Shown: positions 49,871-62,146 of the stretch, piece after piece
Layout of the letters: every line of letters begins with the position of its first letter
Numbering within the stretch: the stretch's first letter is position 1
NCBI RefSeq assembly: GCF_963662255.1
Contig: NC_085055.1
Span: 15,300,704 to 15,364,703, forward strand
DNA: 64,000 nucleotides
Source: Cinclus cinclus
Taxonomy: Eukaryota > Chordata > Aves > Passeriformes > Cinclidae
Reading direction: 5' to 3'
The notes under the pieces: generated by a model
The model's input: the letters and a program-made list of their open reading frames with translations, nothing else
Databases searched by the model: none
What the model was told of the DNA's origin: nothing
Made by a program: the position numbers and the translations under genes

Positions 49871-49939
49871 CATATAGAGAGTAAGGAAATTAAAAGTATG
49901 CTTATAATAAGGATTTTTTGCAAAGCATTTTTGATAGGT

Positions 49940-51030
49940 AAATTGATTCACAGAGTCTCAGAATGAATATGGGTGGGGGGCACCACAGCAGGTCATCTGG
50001 CCCCACCTCCCTGCTCTAGCAGGCTCATCCCGGAGTGGCACAGAATTGCATCTGGATGGTTCTGGAATATCTCCAGTGAGGGAGACTCCACATCCTTTCT
50101 GGGCAATCTATTCCAGTGCATGGTCTCCTGCACAGTAAAGTTCTTCCTCATGTTCATGTGGAACTTCCTGGGTATCAGTTTCTGCCCATTGCCTCTTGTG
50201 CTATTGCTCAGTACCACTGAGCAGAGCCTGGTCCTTCCTCTGGCCCTCCCTGCAGAGACTCGTGTGCATTGGTGAGGTCCCCTCTGAGCATCTCTTCTTG
50301 AGGCTGAGCAGGCCCAGCTCCCTCAGCCTTGCTTGGAAGAGAGATGCTCCAGTCCCTTCATCAACTTTGCAGCCTCTGCCAGACCTGCTCCAGGAGCTCC
50401 ATATATCTCTTGTGCTGAGGAGCCCAGAACTGGACACAGCACTCCCAATGTGCCTCACCAGGGCAGGATCACTTCCCTTGACTTGCTAGCAATGCTCTTC
50501 CTTGCTAGCAATGCTCTTCCTAGTGCACCCCAGAATCTCGTTGTCATCTTGGCCACAAGGACTCACTGCTGGCTCATGGACAGTTTGTTGTGCACCAGGA
50601 CCCACCCCCAAGACTTTCTATGCAGAGCCACTTTCCAGCAAATTGGCCCCCAGCTGTCTTAGTGCCTGGGGTTATTCTTTTCCAGGTGTAGGATCCTGCA
50701 TTTGCCCTTGCTGAACATCAGATGGTCCTTCTCTGCCTACCTCTTCATCTCCAACCTGTCAAGGCTTTTCTGAATGGCTGCACACCACTCTGGAGTATTG
50801 GTAATTCCTCTCAGCTTTGTGTCATCAGTAAACTTGCTGAGGAGGCATCTATCCAAGTCATTGATGAATAAGTCAACCATCCTGTCAATAAGTTAAACAA
50901 TACTGGACCTTGTACTGAACCCTGGGGGACACCACTAGTGCCAGACCTCCAACTAGACCCCATGTCACTGATTACAACCATCTGAGATCTGCCATTTAAC
51001 CAGTTCTCAATTCATTTGATACTATTCCAT
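49940..51030 (-). mobile_element. CR1 LINE, 3' part of about 1.1 kb
   Basis: The minus strand carries the 3' third of a CR1. Plus-strand landmarks of the reversed element include GGTCATCTGGCCCCACCTCC, CCAGTGAGGGAGACTCCACA, GTGCATTGGTGAGGTCCCCTC, TTGAGGCTGAGCAGGCCCAG, CTGGACACAGCACTCCCAATG, CCCTGGGGGACACCACTAGTG and TTAACCAGTTCTCAATTCA. Short minus-strand frames (49993-50217, 50201-50458) are relics of the reverse-transcriptase ORF end, with CR1 phrases such as [18 protein letters not shown]. The copy is truncated and broken by stops, so it cannot move by itself. It has an internal 19-bp tandem duplication at about 50484-50521. Confidence 0.93.
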
Positions 51031-54000
51031 GGGGCAAAACAAGAACAATCAAATAAAGAAATTAAGCTGCTTGCTGAGCCCTCCTGATGGTCCCTCAACT
51101 GGCAAGACAGGTAGTGCAGAGAAATAAACTTGCAATACAATAACCCTAATGTCTAAAATATATCAGCCTACAAAACAACTCTAAAATATTTCACAAGTAT
51201 TGCATTTACTAGAAAAACACAGTGCATTCCTGATTGTATATATCTGGCACTTAGCATGACATAATCTGTGCTGTTTGTTTTCAAATATCCAAACAGATGT
51301 CAATTCTGAACAGTATTTTAAGTAAAATTTTAGTCAGCAGGATATGATTTTTCATTTAAAGACAAATTGACTTTTGCCAGCTGTCACTAGCAACTTAAAA
51401 AGCCCTAACATATAAAAAAAATCTAAGTATAAATATTATGTACACAAAATCTTTGGAACTATTTTGAGTATCAGTTCTCTACTGAAGTTTAGCTGTCTCA
51501 GAACGTTGTATTTCTGATATTTCAATGCCTCCTCAGCATCTAACATTTTCTTATTTTTATATGAATGCAGAATCTTTTAAATTAAATGCAATCCTAAATG
51601 TTAGATTTACTTGGGGTAACTTTTAATTTATTTTTAATGTGATTTTAGGCATCTTTAAATGAATCTTGCATTTAACTAAAGTACACATTACTGAGAAGAC
51701 TGAATTTAATACTTGAGAACAGAGACAAGCACCCAAAAAACCCCCCAAAACCAAAGAAGATATTTCATTGGCCAGGAGGGTGCTTCATATGATCTATAGA
51801 ATCTCAGATTTGTATGTCTGACCATCAATTAAGAAAGTACCTATGTACGTAAATACTACAGTTTAAGCACTTCCAAAGCAGTTGGGTCATTTCAGTGCAT
51901 AAGTCCTTTTTTTCAAAAGTCATATAAGAGCCTTGGTGGAAGCTTTCACTTTGCTCATGGCCAGCTGTCACTCAGCTGTTAGCCATAGGCTTCCTCCTGA
52001 CGAAGTTTCCAGGTTGCTTTGAAAAGCCCAGTGACTTCAATTTTATTATAACAAAGACCAGCCTGTGCTTGGCTGTTGGGTAACAGCAAGCCATAACACA
52101 GGTACTACACATAGTTTCGCTCTTAACAAAACCCTACAGTAGATTTCCCATAGTTCACCTGCAGTTACCTTCTTCCAGAAGACTTCTGAATGCAAACAGC
52201 ATATGGATGGGGGGGGGAGTCAGTATCTCTGACAGACTCTGCATGGTTCAAGAAGGTGACATAGAGTCTCCATATATATGTGTGACCTTTGGGCACATGA
52301 AGAAGAGATAAGCATTTAAAATGATTACATGGGCTGCAAAAAGTCTGTAGAAAAATACAGAGTATATGAAATTTATTTTGATGAAAGTGTCGGGGACAGA
52401 AATTGCATGTGTACAAGCTTTACATAAAAAGAGAAATATTAATATTTTTCTTTTGTTTAAGTAAAAGTGGCCAGTGACTGCAGCTTCCCTCCAAGGGGCT
52501 GAATCACCACTTCCTGTCAACTTCTTAGCACTAACACATCACTTCAGAGTTACAGCTCCAAATCTTCAAACTGCTCCACACAGGCCAGCTTCTGTTTGTA
52601 CAGTGCAGTCACTGAGCTGCAGTTCAGCAGTGTCAATACTGGTGTCTGGAGCTATTTTTAACGTGCTCTGCATAGTCACGAATCAGCCTTCTGGTCTGCT
52701 ACTGTAATCTGTTTAGCAAATGGTGCATTTAGCTACTTTATATATATATATATATATATGATGCATGGTAGGCACTCAGTCTTCCATTTATTGTGCAGAG
52801 TGATTAACTCATTGAAAGGATACATTAAATAAGCAGAAAACTGCTATTATTTTTGTTAGAAACCTCAGAATAGACATTGTAGAATTAAACCACTGAGTCC
52901 TGTGGTTGTCAGGGGCCTTAGAAAGTCAATTTTATATGTGCATAAATAAGGAAAGTTTTGCTTAGTCATTCATCTGTCAGTTGGTTGTTTCCTATATATG
53001 GGCAGAAGAAGACAGTGGTTAAAGGGTCTTCTCTGCAGTTTAGATCTGTATGCTGATTTAGATTAGTCTGCAAGGCATGTGGTAAAACTTCAATTTATGA
53101 ATTTTTACACTTCTGTGACAGAGTCATGGGGCCTGTTCACACAAGTCTTTACCCACAACACATGGAAGTCTTCATCTTGCAGATTTTCCAATATTACAAA
53201 AGCTTAAAGAATGTTAACACTGAGTTTGATAGGAAGTGAAGCCTGTTTGTACATCAGCAATGTTTCTACATGGAGCTAAAGCTTCATTTTAAAAGCATCA
53301 CTGACTTCATTTGGACTTTTTAATTAGACTACATAGAAGTAAAATTCTTTCATTTTATCATTTACACAAAATAATAAACCCACTATATATTGTATTATTT
53401 CAGGCACCACCTATGGACATTACAATGATAATATATTGATAAATCAGGAAAGGTTTACAGGAAATCAAAATCAGATTAGCACTCTAACATGTCTTATACT
53501 ATTTTCTATCATAGCTACATTAATTGACTTTCAAAACTCCAAACTAATTTTGACTAAATATATTTGGAAATAGTTAATAATCTGAAATCAATACTTAGTC
53601 ACTGTGGAAATAGAAGGATTTTTAATACTGAAATATTTAGTGGCTGAAGTGGTCTGGGAATGCAAATCAAAAAGAACACACAGCCAGCAGATGCAAACTC
53701 CCCCCGCTCAAGAGGGGCAGTCTGATCTGGCATCCAGGACCTCGTGTTCACCAGCTGCTTAGGCTGTGTCCTGAAGTGTCCCTGTCTCAGGAGCCTGGGT
53801 GGCTCTTCCTGCAGCCAGGGCTGCTGCTGCATGGCACAAGGAGCTCCCCCTTCAGCAGTGGTGGCAGCTGTGATAGTACTGACTCTACACGGTGTGCTGA
53901 CAGTGCCAAAAACATGGCAGCTCAAAGGGTCACAGGCTTCAACCCATTTGTGTTCTAGAATGAGGGTCTCCTTATTCTGACATCCCCAACACATCCAACA

Positions 54001-57000
54001 GCCCCATATGGATGTCTTAGGTAACTCAGAGCATTTTAAAAGGCACTGGAAGCCTCCACTCAGGAAACTGAATTACATCCCAAATAACACTGCATGAGCA
54101 GCCTGCTGCTCTGATTCTGGCCTGCTTCTAACTTTAATCCTGATATGAGAGGGACTCCAAACAAGGAGAGATGTGGATTGCAATGTGAGATGCTAGGAAG
54201 GCATCACTTGCTAACAGGTCAGACTGATGTTCAGATAAGGTATTTCTAAACTGTCTGTAATACCACAAAGCTGACTGAATCTATTCTGAAAAAACCATCC
54301 ACATGATGACAGAAAACTATGTGCAATTCTAGCTAAAATAATAAACTCTCTTCCACTGAAGACAAAGGGTACTGCTGGTTTCAATTGGACAGGACTGGTT
54401 TAAGATGGAAGTGTGGGATTTGATGCTGAATGCCTTCTAGTCTGTTGCAGTTTTATTCAGACTCATGAGAAACAATGTTGTTAGCTATAGGTAAAATGTT
54501 AAGAAGATGGGACATATGCAAAAGTATTTTGATTTTGTACCAACAATGTATTCCCAAATTTAAGAAATACAATTTGGAGAAGTTTTGTAACACAAAAAAG
54601 AGTATAGGAATATGGTGAATTTAAAGGATGATAATGGTGAACGAAAAATAATTCAGAAGTAGGAAAATTTTATAGGTTTGAACCTACTGAGGCAATATTT
54701 AAAGATATATATGACTCAAATATTAGGGTGCAGACTCACTGAAGAATATAAAGAATAAGTTCAAATATATAATGCAGAGTTTAAATATAAAAGTATATTT
54801 CCCAGAAATAGTTTTTCTTACTACTAAGAAGAATAATGTTGTGTATCCCCACTCTTTTGATGTTTAGCTACTGGGTATAGTTTTATGCTTTGAGTGCAAC
54901 ACAAACTGTAGTTTTAAATTCATCCCTTTACTGATAAAAGTTTCATGTTGGGAATACCCAGACTTCTATTTGAAAAAGACAAATTTTAAAAACAGATAAA
55001 ACATCAAATTCAGCATTACACTCATTCCTACCAAACCCTGATAATTAGAGGAATATGATGTAAATTGACTGTATATTCAGAGAAAGTTAACTTACCTTGT
55101 ATTTTGTCTCTGTTCAGATTGGAGTACTTTTTATGTTTCGTTCTCTGTGTTGCTAAAATATTGCTCACTGTAAAAGAAGAAGCAAGAGAAATTAAAGAGA
55201 AGCAAAAATAGAGTTACTTGGATACCAAAATGTCTAGAATGTCATTACATATTTAGAATGTGAGTCCTTCTAGAGGCATTTACAGTATTTTATGCCATCA
55301 TAGACTCAAAAAGTAATAGCAAGAGATATATATTGTAATCAATACAATAGCCTCACAGCTATCATAGATTTACTGTGGCCTAAAATTTTACAGAAACAGA
55401 AAAAGTAACAAATCTCAGCTCCCCATACTTAAAATGTAATTCTCCTAATTAATTAGTTATGGTAAAGAGAATACCTGTTAATAGCCTAAGACATATTGTG
55501 CACAATTGAGCTGCTCTGATTCATGGAAAAGGGAATATACAGTCATTGTCTTGTTGTTCTTGTTGCTGTTGGGGATGATATTTTATCACTGTCAATATTA
55601 TTTGGGTTTTCAACATGTTTTCTAGCATTCCTCTCTGAAAGCATTACAAAAATCCTTCTTCCACCCAGGTAGGATAGGAAAAAAAGCAAGATCTTTTGAT
55701 ATTTTTCTTATGGCATGAACTGTATAAACTATTTAATTGTATGTAGGTCACTTCAGCTATCCCTTCAACCAACTTAAACAGCTCAAAGACAAGACTTCAA
55801 AGTTGTTTCAATTTTTTTTAAAGAAATACCTAAAATATTTCAAAAATAAAGTATTTTTAAGTGTTTCAATATAGAAATATTAGAAGCAATATGAGAAATA
55901 GGGACTACAATAGCCCATGGAAATAGATTGATTCTTACAAGGTCAATACTCAGCCAGGTAAGTATAGACAGGCATGATGGTGTGATTGAGAGAACATCCC
56001 TCCATTTACCTCAGCACTACCCATTCTCACTGCTTATTATTCAGTTCTGCGTGTGAGATTGAATCACTGATGTTTCTAAGGAGTGTTATGGTCTTCCAGG
56101 CCAGGAAGAGAGCATTTTCTAAGTGCTGTAGAAATAAATATATATAAATAACTATGTAACTAAAAAACTAACTCATCTTTAATGAAAAATCATTCCTGGT
56201 ACCCTCTTCATCACTTTTGAGAATCTGTAATGTATATACTTAAATATACTTATGTAATACTTAAATAGTGAATTTTAACTGTGGAAACAAAACATAAGTG
56301 GCTTGGAAAACAAGGATGAAAAAATAAAAAAACCTACATATTTTTCATGCAAATTTTGGTTCCAAGCCTTAGAATGGCAACAGCCCTTCCCCCAAACTAG
56401 CTGTCAATAACAGTCCTACATAGGTAGCTGCAAGATGGGATCCTGGGTAGAAAACAGCAGCAACCAGGGCTATCTGCAGCAATACATTTGTATAATGATA
56501 CAGGCACTGGGACAAATACGTCTTCCATCTTCTCTGAGTTGCTCTTGAAAGCTCCTCCTTTGCTCCAACCACCAGAGATCAGCAGGCAGAATTTCCTCTG
56601 GCTGGTCCTTGATGCTGAGTGTACCTTGTGGCTGTCTCCATGCACAAGTACCTGCTGAATCAGACTGACATTGCCAGAACCCACTGCATTTTGCTGATAC
56701 TTCTCAGACAGGGCTCATGACTTAAAAGGGGCTGCAACGTGCTTTCAGCAAGACCACAGTGGGCTTACTGGCTTTGGGCTTTTTTGGGGGGATATAATTT
56801 TATGGAATTGGAGGAATAAAAGTATTCTAGTTGATGGAACAGTTAGAACACATCTGAAAAGCTGTATTATTGCTAGTTCTGAGGGAAAAAACAAGCAGAC
56901 AATATGTTGCTTATGACCAGGAAAGAGGATGGGGACCTCACTCTGTCACGTTGTTGTCCAACTGAGGATTCTCAAGATACCATTACAACAAGCCAGGCTC

Positions 57001-59214
57001 TCTGAGTGACAGTGAGCTAAGACTGCAGAACTGGTAAGGAGAGTTGCAGCAACACACATCCATCTTTCAGCTAACATCCTACAAACAGCAGCTGCCGACA
57101 GCAAATCAGCTGACGGCTCTGTGCTGAGGCAGTGAGCAGGGCTCCTCACAGCACAGCCCCTTTGAGGTGTGCTGTAGTTGGGGTTTGGTAGGAAGAGCAA
57201 TCTGCACCTCCTTGTGCCAGAAACAGAATGAGTCAGATCCTTGAAGCTTCAATTTTGGCTTTGCTGCTGCCTCCTCATTGTTCTGACTAATACAATGATT
57301 TCATACCCAGCTAAGTATGGTAAAAGCCAGCTGCACGGCCTCTAGGTTGGAGCCAGCTCATGCTGGCCTCAAAGCTAAAAGACTCCCACAGATTTCAGGG
57401 GAGCAGCTGCAGGCCACTCCAGCTACCTGTAGGCAAAATTATTAACGGCACTAAGAAACACACAAATCAAGATACATTTAACAACACAGCACACTGCAGC
57501 AGAAGTCATTAGCATCTCAGTCAAATTTGAAACATCTGAAAGAGGCTGGAAGTTCAGAAAGAACAAAGCAGATGGACGTAAGACTTCTAATATATTAAAA
57601 AACAAGAAACTTAAAATAGGCAACAACTTTAAATGAAAATCTAGCTCTCTAAACATATGGAAAAAATCCCCAGAAAAATGCCCTGAATGGTTTTGGCCCC
57701 AGATGTCCCCAGTTACAGCACGTCCCAAATGCACTATGCTGTGAAACGTCCTGTTCACTGCCTCAGCACATACTCATCTAACACCACAGGATCAGTGTCC
57801 TGTGTTGACTTGGTATGACCTTGGTCCTGGGCAATGGGCAATACTGAAACCTCTGTCTTTCATGAGACTTTACATACACACAGTGGCACTTTTCATGGTG
57901 AATGTACACATTTACAGAATACAGGCTTCCTTCCAATTTATTTAATTACTTGCTACAATTAAAGTATTTCAAAAGCCATTTTTTACTAATGGCTAAGATG
58001 TGTTTTTCTTTCTGTTTATAAATTAACTTCAGTAAATTTGTGAACACTGAGGGTGAAACGACTTAAAATAATGTAACATTTGAAAGTAGTAACAGTTTTA
58101 TTTCCCTGTGTTCTCCCACAGGAACCACACTTGGCAATGCATTTGATAACTGTTTTTCCTTCTGATCTTGTGTAAGCCAAAACCTTGGTCTGACAAATGA
58201 TATTGTGAGAGCAGTTATCTAAAACTGCCTGGAGCTCTGGCAGAATCAGGCCAAGGGCCTTGATGCTAACCCTGCAAAAGGTAATGAGGGTTTGCAGTTG
58301 GCTATTGGCAGAGTAAGATTAGATTTAGTTCTGTAAGGCTGTTGTAACTCCAGAAAATGAAGACCTCATCATTTAGTAGTGTTCCTAGTTAGTTCACAAG
58401 ATTTTTTTCTCAAAAGGTGAGGATAAGGTCAGCAGTGAGACCCAAAATCTTCTCCAGAACTGCAGGGAGAAAGAGCAGGGTAATTTGACACAGAGGTCAG
58501 ATTTTATATGTACTTGCTGTACAGTATTCTCTAGTCTCAGAATAGTGCAGCTGACATCTAGAATCCCTCCTTTCTAACAGATGTCAGGTGTATTTCAGTA
58601 AATATCGAAACCATGGATAGCTTTCTGAGCCTCGTGTGAAAACCAGAGATTCTAAGGTTTCCTGCACGCAATTTGTGACCTCCTTAGAGGCTCTCATTGT
58701 CAGCCTTGTCTGCCTATCGAGCACTACTCGCTTTTTTGGGTCAAAGAGGCATCAAAATGGGGTCAGAGGACGAGCTCATTATTTCCTGTCTTCTCAGCAG
58801 TCTGCTCCCAGTGCGTTTCTCGGCTCCTCTGTGACGAACATGGCATTGTTTGTGAAACAATGTCATGTTTTAATGATTTGCAAAGTACTTTGAATCGTGC
58901 ATATTAAAGATACTCAGCAAGCATTAACAGCTGCTATTTAGTGCAGCAAAGTTTTATAGAATTTCAAGGTTATAGACTAATAATATATTGAACAATAAGC
59001 CCCCATTATAGTGGGCTTACTTAAATAGCCCATCAAGACTTCAATAAATTGGCAATAGCATGAGAGAAATTAATGTAGGATTTAAAAAACATTTTAAATC
59101 TAATTTGCTACATCTGAAGTAGCAATATTTTCAGATGGATCATAGTTAAAGTACATAAAATAAGTATTAAAAAAACCCAATGTATCCTTGCCAAATACTT
59201 AAACTTTCAGAACC
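51031..59214. other. Non-coding stretch of about 8 kb
   Basis: Mostly AT-rich and featureless. Slightly GC-richer islands at 53690-53960 and 56500-57250 hold minus-strand frames of 131, 95 and 84 codons with no recognised domain. I found no exon of PXYLP1, the gene that precedes ZBTB38 in human, in the translations. Confidence 0.6.
52737..52759. repeat. (TA)n microsatellite
   Basis: Eleven TA dinucleotides. Confidence 0.92.
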
Positions 59215-59278
59215 CGTAAGATGCCTGACCCCAGTGGGACCCGCCGCCGCTGCGTTGGTGTCACCGGCGTCGTTCCCG

Positions 59279-59294
59279 CCCCCCCCCCCCCCCC
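59279..59294. repeat. C16 homopolymer
   Basis: Sixteen consecutive C residues inside the CpG island. The length is prone to sequencing error. Confidence 0.95.
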
Positions 59295-59569
59295 GGAGCG
59301 CCTGCCCGGTGTGCCACGTCTCATCAGCACCTGGCGTACCCCGCGGAGCTGCTGCTCCCGGCCGGCACGACCGGCGGCCGAAGCTGCTCCCGCTTCCAGC
59401 TCCCGCTGGGCCCGGCCCCGGCCGGGACGCGGCGCCTCCCGGGGCAGCCCCGCCTGAGGCGGCCGGGCCGCTGCCCCACGGCGCCCCCTGGCGGGGCGGC
59501 TCCGCCATGGCGCCCCCGCTGGCCCCGCGCCCGGAGAGAGCGCCGGCCCCAGGGCGGGATGGCGGAAAG

Positions 59570-59679
59570 CGCCGGCCCCACAGCGGCCCCACAGCGGCTC
59601 CACAGCGGCTCCACAGCGGCCCCATAGCGGCCCCATAGCGGCTCCACACCGGCCCCATAGCTGCCCCACAGCTGGCCTG
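59570..59679. repeat. 11-bp GC-rich minisatellite, about 10 units
   Basis: Units follow the pattern (C/T)AGCGGC(C/T)CCA: for example CAGCGGCCCCA at 59581-59591, CAGCGGCTCCA at 59592-59602 and 59603-59613, TAGCGGCCCCA at 59625-59635, decaying to TAGCTGCCCCA and CAGCTGGCCTG at the right end. Because 11 is not a multiple of 3, the repeat reads as an 11-residue cycle (GPLWSRCGAAV-like on the minus strand) open in all three frames. This explains the long overlapping frames here. Confidence 0.93.
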
Positions 59680-59984
59680 CAAGGAGCACCGTCCCCACAC
59701 CAGAATGGCGGGGAAGGGGCTGCCGGAGGCGCTGGAACATTATTGTTTTAGGGACAGTAAAAGGTTGTGGTCACTGCCCCTTGCAGGAAGCCTCATTAAA
59801 GCTAATTATAGCTCCTCATTAGAGCCGCATTACAATTCTGTTAAGAAATACATTATGAAGATACAAAGTGGAACGAATGCCAGGCCAGGAATAGTATAAG
59901 CTGAATAAAACTTCCCTTTTTGAAAAAAACCTTGAGAAGATGGTCTGCAATATTCAACCTAAAAGACGGTGCACCTGGTCAGAA

Positions 59985-60008
59985 GAAATCATCATCATCA
60001 TCATCATC
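59985..60008. repeat. (ATC)n microsatellite
   Basis: About seven to eight ATC units. Confidence 0.92.
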
Positions 60009-62132
60009 CCAGTGTCAGGAGCATGTTAACATTTCAGATCACAAACAAAAAGTGCTTCTAAAACTATGCTTGTAGAGGTTAACAATCATTTCCTTCCTTA
60101 ACATATCAATGAAGTTGTATTAAAATAATATTTGCATTCCCTATTAAAGCAACTCCGCAGATGACCAGTAGATTTAGATTAGAGAACATTTACTAGTTTG
60201 TTTTTTTCATTGCAGCCCCCACAACAGGAGGACCAGCACCTCCAAGATCTGCCTGGGCCCACAGCTGCACCACCACTGGAGCTCGAGCCCATTTTGAGAC
60301 CAGGGTGAACAGCTGGCTCCAATGAACGCCTGGGAGCCCACACCCTCGCTCTCCCTCAAATAACAATCTTTATTGCATTCTTATTACACTGAAAGGAAAG
60401 CAATAAACATTTGGGAAAACAACATCTACAGGCTGGTATGTGGGAGGACATTACAATGTTATCCTGTCCAGCAATTGTTTACTTCTCTCTCACCATTTGA
60501 TAATAAAAACAGTGACTGAACAAATGTCCCTTTCACACTTTGCTCCTCTGCTTTTTGTTCTCTGCCACTCTCCCTACAATAACACAAACTAACCCAGCCG
60601 GTAATAGTTTGTCAGATTCCAGAGTCTGGGATGCATTTTTGCCAGCCTATCTCTATCTGGACAGAAGTGCAGAGCTGCTGCAGCAGCCCCAAAAGCACAA
60701 AAGAGGTCCCGCACATCCCTCTGGCTCCTCTCATGCTGGAGGAGCATCATGGCTATGGGTAAAGAGTCCATACTGACATCTCTGCCATCTCTCCTGTGTC
60801 ATCTCTCTGCACACTGCTCCATCCCCCTCTCTAAGTTTCTGCACTACTTAAAGCAATTACAACTCAAGTGACTCATTACACCACAAGTCTTGGAGTCACT
60901 CCAAGAAAATAAAAGCTCTCCCTCTTTTCTATGATATCCACTTTCTGCTGGTATTTGAGTGGCATGGTGGCAACCCAGACAAAACTGTCATCCAACACTT
61001 CTTCTCAAGTAGCTTTTACCCCTTAGTGACTTGGTAGGAACAACGAATACACAAACCCAAATGAAATGGAACTGGAATGCTCCCAGTGACACACAGTCCA
61101 AGGCAGTGACTTGTAGGTGGGAAAGTCCCTCTCCCTGAAAGATGAAGACTCTGAAGTTACCTACATGTACATCATCTTTCAGGTTCCCTTGAGCTGACAG
61201 CTGCCCCACATACCTGTGTGAGGTTTTATATGGTAAAAATAATGAGAAAGAAAAGTACTAAGAGAAAAAGTAAGGCAACAAAAAACACAAAATAGAAAAA
61301 TAGGCTAAAAAGAAGCTCAGCAGTGGAGTTAGAAATCAAACTTTCCCCTGAAAACAGCAACAGGAATCTAGCCGAGAAACAATGGTCTTTGTAAACTTTG
61401 TAGACTAGAAGTAGAATAATTAGAGTCACATCTTATTTAATGAGCAATACATAGGAAGTATTTTCTAGCACCCTAATTACAGGTTTAGTCCTGTAAGTCT
61501 TTACTTGCATAAAAAGTTTGTACTTGTGATGAATACTAAATACTTCGAAGATGTTTATGCTGCTCTTTAAAAATTTGTTTATTAGGGGACTGAAACAAAG
61601 CAGTAGGTTGTAGCACCTAATTATGAAAAAGAGAATGCACATCACATCCAAGTAGCACTCTCCTTCTTTTAAGGTGAACAACACAAATGCTAAAACCATT
61701 TGGATTAAAATTAAAAGTTTATAATTTAGGTACATGCTTTTTAAACTGAGGGTCAATTTGGCCAATACCAGCAAGCAAGTAGCTCCTGTTCAACATAAGC
61801 ATGCTGTGTTGTACTTCTGAGATTAAGAGCTATTTTTAATCTTTACTGCTTTGTTGTTGTTTTAAAAAAGTGCCCATATGTATTTAAATATTTACAAACT
61901 TAAGTATTTTATAATCCATCAATCCATAGAATAATTTTAAAAACAGTGCACTTGTAGAAAAGTATTAATATGAAAACATATCATATTATAATGCTATTCA
62001 TATAATACTTACGTTATAAATTAAATACAAATTATTGTATATTCTTGTTCAGAAAAGCTTTCAAGATCTGACGGCATTATTTGACGGTTTACATATGGAA
62101 AAACGGAAAAAAAACCCCTGTTTTATTATCCT

Positions 62133-62146
62133 CCACTAGAGGGAGA
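62133..62146 (+). promoter_or_regulatory. CTCF-like motif
   Basis: CCACTAGAGGGAGA fits the CTCF core CCASYAGRKGGCRS except at two positions. A single motif hit without supporting context; weak. Confidence 0.2.

Larger units (their letters stand above)
59215..59720. promoter_or_regulatory. CpG island, possible distal or bidirectional promoter
   Basis: About 500 bp of very dense CpG. A YY1-like AGAATGGCGG at 59702-59711 points along the plus strand. On the minus strand an ATG in good context (GCCATGG, 59508-59506) opens 113 codons of Gly/Ala/Pro/Arg-rich peptide without known similarity. Human ZBTB38 has non-coding first exons tens of kb upstream of the coding exon, so a distal ZBTB38 promoter on the minus strand is a fair guess. 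A divergent plus-strand non-coding transcript is also possible. No decisive splice donor was identified. Confidence 0.55.

Noticed and set aside
53599..53994. 131-codon minus-strand frame
   Set aside because: No recognisable motif. Length is unremarkable for 64 kb of DNA searched in six frames.
59167..59740. Overlapping minus-strand frames with GPLW-type repeats
   Set aside because: Produced by the 11-bp minisatellite, which has no stop in any frame.
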